From an uncultured Oscillospiraceae bacterium (lineage in GTDB: Bacteria; Bacillota; Clostridia; Oscillospirales; Oscillospiraceae): a stretch of DNA of 11,401 bases. Both the position numbers and the translations under genes were made by a program. Under the pieces are notes generated by a model. The model was not told where the DNA came from and did not search any database. It was given only the letters and a program-made list of their open reading frames with translations. Positions 6,122 to 11,401 of this stretch are shown here, in pieces (the first letter of the stretch is position 1; each line of letters starts with the position of its first letter). The stretch is taken from positions 1 to 11,401 of the forward strand of contig CAKTEB010000077.1 of assembly GCA_934546685.1 (NCBI GenBank), in the 5' to 3' direction.

Positions 6122-8509
6122 TCAGCTGTCCAATTCGGCAATGGTGACCCCATCCTCGCCCTCGCCGTAGACGCCCAGGCGCACGGACTTGATCCGGGGA
6201 TTCCGTTTCAGGTGCTGCTGTACGGCCTTCCGGAGCACACCGGTGCCCTTGCCGTGGATGATCCGCACGGAGGGCAGCTTGGCCAGCAGCGCGTCGTCCA
6301 GGAACCGATCCAGCACGCTGATGGCCTCGTCGGCGGTCATGCCTCGGAGATCCACCTCAGAAGAGGTGCCCAGATTCCGGAGCTCCCGGTGGGCCCGCTC
6401 CACGAATTTCTTCACGGTATTCTGGGTCTCCTGCTGAGGCAGTACATAGACCTCGTTGGGCTTCACATTCAGCTTCATAATGCCCGCCTGGATCTGCAGG
6501 GAGCCGTCCTTGTTGACGGACAGTACCGTGGCACGGGTGCCCAGCTTCAGAAGCTCCACGGTATCGCCCACCTTAGGCGGCCGGGCGGAAACCTTCTTCT
6601 CGGTCTCCTGGGGGGCTCTTTGACTGAGCTTGTCCTCAGCGGTATTGAGGCCCCGGCGCAGCTCTGCCTGACGCTGGTTGAAATCCTCCACCGCTCCCGC
6701 GTCCTTGAGCTGCTTCTTCATCTGCTTGATCTCGTCCATGGCGATGTTTACGGAGCGCCTGGCATCGTCAATGATCTGCTGGGCCTCCTTCCGGGCCTTG
6801 GCCACGGCCTTGTCCCGTTCCTTCTTGATCTCCAGGTTGTAGGCCTCGGACTGTGCCTTGGTCTTCTCCACCTCCAGCTTCAGCTGCTCCGCCTGGATCC
6901 GGGCCTGCTCCATAGCCTGGCGCTGGGCCTCCAGCTGGGACAGAACGTCCTCGAAGTTCACGTCGTTCTCGCTGACCAGGCTCCGGGCATCGTCGATGAT
7001 GACCTCGCTTAGGCCCAGCCGCTTGGAGATGGCAAAGGCGTTGGACTTGCCGGGGATGCCGATGAGCAGCCGGTAGGTGGGCCGCAGGGTCTCCACGTCG
7101 AACTCGCAGGAGGCATTGATGACCCCCTCGGTGCGCATGGCGTAGAGCTTCATTTCTCCATAGTGGGTGGTGCCCGCCACCTTGGCCCCCAGCTTCCGGC
7201 AGAATTCGATGACCGCCACAGCCAAGGCCGCGCCCTCTGCGGGATCGGTACCCGCACCCAGCTCATCAAAGAGCACCAGGCTCCGGTCGTCGCACTGCTC
7301 GGTGATCTCCACGATGTTTTTCATGTGGGATGAGAAGGTAGACAGGGACTGCTCGATGCTCTGCTCGTCGCCGATATCCGCAAACACCGTCTCAAAGGTA
7401 GAGATGCAGCTGTCGTCGGACACGGGGATATGCAGGCCGCACTCGGCCATCAGGGTCAGCAACCCCAGGGTCTTCAGGGTAACGGTCTTGCCGCCGGTGT
7501 TGGGGCCGGTGATGACCAGGGTGTCGAAGTCGTCCCCCAGTCGCACGGAAATGGGCACCACCGCCTTTTTGTCGATCAGCGGATGCCGGGCCCGGTTCAG
7601 GACCACCTTGCCCTGGGTGTTCACCGCGGGCTCCATAGCCTTCATGCTGTAGCTGAGGCGGGCCTTTGCAAAAATCAGATCCAGGGCCACCAGATTGTCA
7701 TAGCTCTGGGCAATGGTCTCCCGATGTGCCGCCGCCTGGGCGGACAGCTCCGCTAGGATCCGCTCGATCTCCTTTTTCTCCTTGATGAGCAGCTCCCGGA
7801 GCTCATTGTTTGCCTGTACCGCCTGCATGGGCTCCACAAAGAAGGTACCGCCGCTGGAGGATACGTCGTGCACCATGCCGGGGATGGAGTTTTTATACTC
7901 GCTGCGCACCGGCACCACATAGCGGTCTCCCCGCATGGTGATAATGGGCTCCCGGAGGAACTTGCTGTAGCTGGGGGAGGAGATGATCTTTTGCAGGCTC
8001 TCCCGGACCTTGGCTCCGGTCTGCCGCATATGGCGGCGGATATCGTTCAGGGTCGGGCTGGCACTGTCAGCGATCTCCTCCTCGCTGAGGATCGCCCCGG
8101 TGATCTTATCCTCCAGGAACCGGTTGGGGGTCAGGGCCCAGAAATAGCCATCCAGGGATCCGGTCTCGATGCCGTCCCCCTCCCCGTAGGCCTTGACGCC
8201 GCGGGTAGTCCGCAGGACCCCCGCAATCCGCAGCAGCTCCACAGTGTTGAGGCTGCCGCCCCGATCCGCCCGTTCCAGGGACATCTTCACGTCCTTTACG
8301 TCCCGGAAGGCCGGGGTGCCCTTGAGCTCCACCATATGGCAGGCATCCGTGGTCTCCTTCAGGAGTCGGGTCACCTCCTCGGCATCGGAGGTAGGCATCA
8401 GCTTTTTGGCCTGCTCCTTGCCCTCCTGGGTGGCGCAGCACTCCGACAGCATATCCAGGACCCGGTCCAGCTCCAGGGTATGCAGTGATTTTTGATATAG
8501 TTCGTTCAT
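6122..8509 (-). CDS. mutS2: MutS2 family ATPase/endonuclease with Smr domain
   Basis: MutS2 proteins are MutS paralogues that act on branched DNA or on collided ribosomes rather than in classical mismatch repair. Which role applies here cannot be told from sequence. There are 795 residues, a normal length. The lever and clamp region runs to about 320. The ATPase follows with Walker A GPNTGGKT at 335-342, the STFSSHM segment at 390-396, Walker B LVLFDELGAGTDP from 411, and TTHY at 447-450. A charged coiled coil spans about 515-605, a KOW-like domain 646-690 (GDTVELLKLG), and the Smr nuclease domain 718-795 with VDLRG at 719-723 and HGKGTG at 752-757. No N-terminal mismatch-recognition domain is present, as expected. 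The start at 8509 is preferred to an ATG two codons earlier because GAGG, which overlaps the recO stop, is 7 bases before it and only 1 base before the other. Confidence 0.96.
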   Translation of the reverse strand: MNELYQKSLHTLELDRVLDMLSECCATQEGKEQAKKLMPTSDAEEVTRLLKETTDACHMVELKGTPAFRDVKDVKMSLERADRGGSLNTVELLRIAGVLRTTRGVKAYGEGDGIETGSLDGYFWALTPNRFLEDKITGAILSEEEIADSASPTLNDIRRHMRQTGAKVRESLQKIISSPSYSKFLREPIITMRGDRYVVPVRSEYKNSIPGMVHDVSSSGGTFFVEPMQAVQANNELRELLIKEKKEIERILAELSAQAAAHRETIAQSYDNLVALDLIFAKARLSYSMKAMEPAVNTQGKVVLNRARHPLIDKKAVVPISVRLGDDFDTLVITGPNTGGKTVTLKTLGLLTLMAECGLHIPVSDDSCISTFETVFADIGDEQSIEQSLSTFSSHMKNIVEITEQCDDRSLVLFDELGAGTDPAEGAALAVAVIEFCRKLGAKVAGTTHYGEMKLYAMRTEGVINASCEFDVETLRPTYRLLIGIPGKSNAFAISKRLGLSEVIIDDARSLVSENDVNFEDVLSQLEAQRQAMEQARIQAEQLKLEVEKTKAQSEAYNLEIKKERDKAVAKARKEAQQIIDDARRSVNIAMDEIKQMKKQLKDAGAVEDFNQRQAELRRGLNTAEDKLSQRAPQETEKKVSARPPKVGDTVELLKLGTRATVLSVNKDGSLQIQAGIMKLNVKPNEVYVLPQQETQNTVKKFVERAHRELRNLGTSSEVDLRGMTADEAISVLDRFLDDALLAKLPSVRIIHGKGTGVLRKAVQQHLKRNPRIKSVRLGVYGEGEDGVTIAELDS

Positions 8510-8518
8510 ATTCATTCC

Positions 8519-9268
8519 TCAAGATGTGGTAAACAGTCGTTTGTAAAAATCCAGGGCGTAAAAGCTCTGGTCCAGCTGAAAAATCAGGTACTGCTCTGTA
8601 ACCTCCCCCAGCTCCTTCAGCTGCTTCTCCGGCAGGGTGAAGGAAAACAGCCGCTTGGCCGGACAGTGGAGGATATGCCGCATAGCGTCCAGCACGCCGG
8701 GGCTCAGCTGCCGCCCCTGGCCCGCGTGAATTTCCTTCCGGCATTCGTCGCAGATGAGGCCGCCCTCCTGGAAATAGAACCTGACAGCGCTGGGATCTCC
8801 GCAGACCGCGCAGCCGGTGATCTCTGGAAAGTACCCGGAAAGAGCCATAAGCCGCAGCTCAAAGGCCGCCTTCACCAGTGCCTGGGGCTTTTTCAGCTTG
8901 TCCAGGGCGTATAGGCTGTTGAGGCCCAGAGATAATAGACTGGGGCTCAACTGATCCTGATCTGAGACCGTCTCTAGCAGCTGGGCAAAATAGGACCCCA
9001 GGGACAGCAGCTCGATGTCTGTCCTGAGGCCCATAAACAGCTCCAGAGGCTCCGCCTCGTTGACGGTATAGTAGCCGTTTCGCTCAAACAGCGTCAGCTC
9101 ACTGTAGCACAGCAGCTGGCAGCCGCCCCGCAGTGGGCTGTTCTTCCGCCGGACGCCCCGGGCCTTGACGGTAATCCGCCCCAGGTCTCCGGTGAGCACG
9201 TCCAGCAGCTTGTCATTGTCCTTATACTGGGTCTCTCGCAGTATAAGGCCCTTCGTTGTATAAAACAT
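8519..9268 (-). CDS. recO: DNA repair protein RecO
   Basis: Recombination mediator that works with RecR, and in many bacteria RecF, to load RecA on single-stranded DNA. It also anneals strands. The 249 residues are typical. The N-terminal OB fold begins TTKGLILRETQYKDNDKLLDVLT and continues into the basic stretch KARGVRRKNSPLRGG. A zinc site is visible as C153-x2-C156 and C173-x2-C176. The C-terminus is helical. The ATG is the only start that keeps the conserved first strand, yet no clear ribosome binding site precedes it. It lies 18 bases after the stop of a 31-codon small gene, so translation may depend on coupling to that gene. The recO stop overlaps the binding site of mutS2. Confidence 0.95.
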   Translation of the reverse strand: MFYTTKGLILRETQYKDNDKLLDVLTGDLGRITVKARGVRRKNSPLRGGCQLLCYSELTLFERNGYYTVNEAEPLELFMGLRTDIELLSLGSYFAQLLETVSDQDQLSPSLLSLGLNSLYALDKLKKPQALVKAAFELRLMALSGYFPEITGCAVCGDPSAVRFYFQEGGLICDECRKEIHAGQGRQLSPGVLDAMRHILHCPAKRLFSFTLPEKQLKELGEVTEQYLIFQLDQSFYALDFYKRLFTTS

Positions 9269-9286
9269 TGGATGTACGCCGCGCGG

Positions 9287-9382
9287 TCAGGTCTCGGCCT
9301 GATGCGCAGCCCTGGCATAGCTCAGATAATCCTCCGGATCCCCGGATCTCTGAAATGCCTCCCACAGCTCCTCGATATCCAT
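9287..9382 (-). CDS. yqzL: YqzL-like small protein, 31 residues
   Basis: A short open frame fills the gap between era and recO. It starts at an ATG with GGAGG 9 bases upstream, the best-placed binding site in the neighbourhood, and ends in TGA 18 bases before recO. The peptide begins MDIEELWEAFQRSGDPEDYL and continues SYARAAHQAET. The pattern of a tryptophan, then F, then a G-D turn, then YL and an aromatic resembles the YqzL family, which sits in the same era-yqzL-recO place in Bacillus. B. subtilis YqzL is longer, at about 47 residues. No function is known to me for this family. The call rests on binding site, position and a loose motif match; an alternative is a translated leader whose purpose is to couple recO translation. 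Confidence 0.66.
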   Translation of the reverse strand: MDIEELWEAFQRSGDPEDYLSYARAAHQAET

Positions 9383-9407
9383 TTATCTCTGCCTCCGCAC
9401 ATAGTAT

Positions 9408-9437
9408 CTGCCGTCCCATTTGGGATATCCCCGGCAG
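9408..9437 (-). other. Hairpin between era and the YqzL-like gene
   Basis: Directly after the era stop codon, CTGCCG (9437-9432) pairs with CGGCAG (9413-9408), and an inner TCCC/GGGA pair closes an AAAT loop. A 6-base bulge (9431-9426) interrupts one arm. No T run follows, so it is unlikely to be an intrinsic terminator. It may mark an mRNA-processing or stability element, or be chance. It ends 11 bases before the GGAGG of the next gene. Confidence 0.35.
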
Positions 9438-10337
9438 TTATTGGTCCCGATAGCCGAAATTCTTCAGCAGGAAGTCGCTGTCCCGCCAGTTCTCCTTGAC
9501 CTTCACCCAGCAGCGCAGATAGACCTTGGTTCCCATAAACTTCTCGCAGTCGTTCCGGGCCATGGTGCTGATCTTTTTCAGCATAGCGCCGTTTTTGCCG
9601 ATGATGATGCCCTTGTGGCTGGCCTTTTCGCAGTAGATCACCGCCTCGATGTCGATGATGCCGGAGTCCTCCCGCTCGGAGAACTTCTCGATCTCCACGG
9701 CGGTGCCGTGGGGCACTTCCCGATCCAGGCACCACAGGAGCTTTTCCCGGATGATCTCAGCCATGACCTGCTTCTCCGGCTGGTCGGTGACCATGCCGTC
9801 GGGGAACAGCTGGGGGCCGGGAGCCGCGTGCTTTTTCACCTCGTCAAAGAGCTCGTCCACACCCTCCCCGGTCTTGGCGGAGATGGGCACGATGGCGGAG
9901 AACTCCATGGCCTGGGAGTAGGCGGCGATCACAGGGAACAGGGCCTCCTTATTTTCCAGGGTGTCGATTTTGTTGATGACCAGGATCACCGGGATCTTGC
10001 CGTCCTTCATGCTGTCGATGAGAATGGACTCCTGGGTGCCCACCGAAGCGATGGGCTCCACCAGCAGCAGGATCGCGTCCACGTCGGTGATGCTGTCCTT
10101 CACCACGTTGTCCATATAGTCGCCCAGCTTGTTCCGGGCCTTGTGGTAGCCGGGGGTGTCCATAAAGACGATCTGGGTGTCGTCCCGATTCACTACCGCG
10201 GAGATACGGTTCCGGGTGGTCTGGGGCTTATTGGAGACAATGGCGATCTTCTCCCCAGCCAGAGCGTTGGTCAGGGTGGACTTGCCCACGTTGGGCCGTC
10301 CGGCGATGGTCACCATTGCGGATTTCGTAATTGTCAT
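9438..10337 (-). CDS. era: GTPase Era
   Basis: Essential GTPase that binds the 3' end of 16S rRNA and helps assemble the 30S subunit, with links to the cell cycle. The 299 residues show all GTP-binding motifs: G1 GRPNVGKST at 13-21, switch I NKPQTTRNR near 36-44, G3 DTPG at 60-63, G4 NKID at 122-125 and G5 SAK at 153-155. The C-terminal KH RNA-binding domain carries GIIIGKNG, ending at residue 250, and the usual LRCWVKVKENWR. The start at ATG 10337 has GAGG 9 bases upstream, within the dgkA stop region. An in-frame GTG at 10352 would place that site inside the coding region, so it is rejected. The gap to dgkA is 11 bases. Confidence 0.97.
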   Translation of the reverse strand: MTITKSAMVTIAGRPNVGKSTLTNALAGEKIAIVSNKPQTTRNRISAVVNRDDTQIVFMDTPGYHKARNKLGDYMDNVVKDSITDVDAILLLVEPIASVGTQESILIDSMKDGKIPVILVINKIDTLENKEALFPVIAAYSQAMEFSAIVPISAKTGEGVDELFDEVKKHAAPGPQLFPDGMVTDQPEKQVMAEIIREKLLWCLDREVPHGTAVEIEKFSEREDSGIIDIEAVIYCEKASHKGIIIGKNGAMLKKISTMARNDCEKFMGTKVYLRCWVKVKENWRDSDFLLKNFGYRDQ

Positions 10338-10348
10338 ATTGCAGTTCC

Positions 10349-10834
10349 TCACTTTTTCTGATCTTTTGTATGGGATCGCATGCAGGGCAGGAATACAAAG
10401 CCCGCCCCCAGCAGCAGAATCAACAGCAGCACAGGGCCTGTCCAGCGCCGCTCACGCAGCTGCCCGCAGAGCGTTCCCCAGTGGCCGCCGGCAAAGAGGA
10501 TCACCAATGCCACTGCCGCGGAGCCTATGGCCGAGGCCAATACCGCTCCCGCCGCCGCGTCCTTTGCATTCCGGATCCTTGGGCGGCGCTCCAGGGTCAC
10601 CGCGTCGCAGACCTGCTCTAGCGCGGAATTCATGAGCTCCAGGGAGATCACTGCCATGCAGCATAAAAGCTCCAGGCAAAGCTCCGTTCCGCTGAGGCGC
10701 TCCAGCCACGCAAGGTACAGCACCGCCGCCATGGCCGTCAGATGGATCCGCAGATTCCGCTGGGTGCGGACGGCCCACAGGATCCCTCGGCCCGCATAGG
10801 AAAAGCTCATTGCCAGCTTTCTAAGCTCGGTCAT
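10349..10834 (-). CDS. dgkA: Diacylglycerol kinase family protein (DgkA/undecaprenol kinase type)
   Basis: Small membrane kinase that phosphorylates a lipid alcohol. In Gram-positive bacteria members of this family mainly use undecaprenol, feeding the cell-wall lipid carrier, and that is the likely substrate here by family knowledge. Motifs in order are SFSYAGRGI near the start, RNLRIH at 26-31, the catalytic ELMNSALEQVCD at 66-77 (usual form ELINTAIE) and KDAAAGAV at 91-98. Hydrophobic segments are near 33-48, 53-70 and 96-116, the normal three-helix core. A fourth at about 131-150, WTGPVLLLILLLGAGFVF, is followed by a basic tail. With 161 residues it is longer than the usual 120 or so. The ATG is 7 bases after the ybeY stop and has no strong binding site, suggesting coupling. 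An internal ATG at 10810 is a less likely start. Confidence 0.92.
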   Translation of the reverse strand: MTELRKLAMSFSYAGRGILWAVRTQRNLRIHLTAMAAVLYLAWLERLSGTELCLELLCCMAVISLELMNSALEQVCDAVTLERRPRIRNAKDAAAGAVLASAIGSAAVALVILFAGGHWGTLCGQLRERRWTGPVLLLILLLGAGFVFLPCMRSHTKDQKK

Positions 10835-10841
10835 GTTCGTC

Positions 10842-11336
10842 TTATCTTGGAATATTCAGATATTCCATAATGGCCTCTTCCCGGGCCCGCATCTGCTTCT
10901 TCATGGGTCCCTCGTCCAGGTGGTCGTAGCCCAGGAGATGGAGCACGGAGTGAACGGTCAGATAGCCGATCTCCCGCTCCTGGCTGTGGCCGAATTCCTG
11001 GGCCTGGGCCTGGATCTTCTCCACAGACAGGGCCATGTCCCCCAGGGGCAGCACATTGGAGCCGGGATCCATAAGCTCCGACACGTCCTCCGGGAACTCC
11101 CCAGGGGTAAACTCAAACATGGGAAAGGATAGGACATCTGTGGCCCGATCCACGTCCCTGAGCTCCCGGTTCAGCTGGCGGATGCCCTCATTGTCCGTCA
11201 AAAGGACATTGATCTCGCAGGGCACCCCCACCCCCTCCTGCTCCAGCGCGCCGCGGATGCAGCGCTTGATATGGGCCGTCAGGGCCGGGGTGTTGATATG
11301 GGCCACGTCCGAATGGACGGAGATTTGATGCTTCAT
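10842..11336 (-). CDS. ybeY: Endoribonuclease YbeY (rRNA maturation factor)
   Basis: Metal-dependent single-strand RNase involved in 16S rRNA 3'-end maturation and 70S ribosome quality control. The 164 residues are of usual length. The zinc-binding motif H129-x3-H133-x5-H139 is intact within TVHSVLHLLGYDH. Other family marks are RATDVLSFP at 64-72 and LPLGDMALS near 96-104. The ATG overlaps the stop codon of the preceding frame as ATGA, and AAAGGA lies about 10 bases upstream. Its place ahead of dgkA and era is the standard Firmicutes order. Confidence 0.97.
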   Translation of the reverse strand: MKHQISVHSDVAHINTPALTAHIKRCIRGALEQEGVGVPCEINVLLTDNEGIRQLNRELRDVDRATDVLSFPMFEFTPGEFPEDVSELMDPGSNVLPLGDMALSVEKIQAQAQEFGHSQEREIGYLTVHSVLHLLGYDHLDEGPMKKQMRAREEAIMEYLNIPR

Positions 11337-11401
11337 TTCTGATACGTCCTTTTATAAGTTCTCCCCTGAGGGGCTTTTTCTCGCTTTGCTTCGGCCTTTT
11401 C
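11333..11401 (-). CDS. C-terminal end of an unidentified upstream gene (5' end outside window)
   Basis: On the minus strand a frame enters from the right edge and runs 22 codons to a TGA that overlaps the ybeY start in the form ATGA. The residues are highly basic and polar (EKAEAKREKAPQGRTYKRTY then QK). The four-base overlap is typical of coupled genes and suggests a real coding end rather than chance. In Firmicutes the gene before ybeY is commonly phoH or the HD-domain c-di-AMP phosphodiesterase pgpH. The tail seen is too short to choose between them or to rule out something else. Confidence 0.55.
   Translation of the reverse strand, partial: EKAEAKREKAPQGRTYKRTYQK

Noticed and set aside
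8106..8744. A 212-codon minus-strand frame bridging mutS2 and recO
   Set aside because: It is out of frame with two well-supported genes, very rich in G, A, P and R, and has no recognisable motif. It does not indicate a fusion or frameshift.
9420..10361. A 313-codon plus-strand open frame opposite era
   Set aside because: It mirrors era codon for codon, is rich in G, H, L and V as expected for an antisense shadow, and shows no family motif.
11363..11379. Terminator-like CCCC-TGA-GGGG plus CTTTTT on the plus strand
   Set aside because: The stem has only four pairs with a three-base loop, no plus-strand gene precedes it, and it lies within the coding end of the gene before ybeY.

Overview
This window looks like an ordinary housekeeping stretch from a GC-rich, low-motility-signal Firmicute chromosome, most likely a Clostridia member of the Oscillospiraceae type. 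The reasons are the gene order (ybeY-dgkA-era-yqzL-recO, the classic Firmicutes cluster), strong GGAGG-type ribosome binding sites, TTGACA/TATAAT-type promoters, an HPr with the regulatory Ser46, MutS2 with an Smr domain, and a coaD-linked coiled-coil protein of the kind seen in clostridia. The family-level placement is inference. Every gene is on the minus strand, so transcription runs from high to low coordinates.

Read in the direction of transcription: (1) 11401-6122 is a tightly packed run: the last 22 codons of an unidentified gene, then ybeY (rRNA maturation endoribonuclease), dgkA (lipid kinase with an extra C-terminal membrane segment), era (ribosome-assembly GTPase), a 31-codon YqzL-like small gene, recO (recombination mediator) and mutS2 (ATPase/nuclease). 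Gaps are a few bases up to 55 bases and no internal terminator is seen. (2) 6065-2131 starts at a strong sigma-A promoter in front of ptsH (HPr). A 12-bp hairpin with a short T run separates ptsH from uvrC, rsmD, coaD and a coiled-coil protein of unknown function. These four are chained by overlaps or very short gaps and end in a good rho-independent terminator. (3) 2053-1 has a second strong promoter driving pyc (pyruvate carboxylase). It starts at GTG and runs off the left edge inside the carboxyltransferase domain.

Functionally the window combines DNA repair (UvrC, RecO, MutS2), ribosome and RNA maturation (YbeY, Era, RsmD), coenzyme A synthesis (CoaD), lipid or undecaprenol phosphorylation (DgkA), carbon-signal phosphotransfer (HPr) and anaplerosis (pyruvate carboxylase). 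No mobile element, CRISPR array, tRNA, rRNA or clear sign of horizontal transfer was seen. The largest stretch without a gene is 239 bases (1957-2195), which holds a terminator and a promoter. I found no convincing novel multi-gene system. The most useful points are the tiny YqzL-like gene, the uncharacterised coaD-linked coiled-coil protein, the hairpin between ptsH and uvrC, and the overlapping start-stop codon pair at the pyc start.
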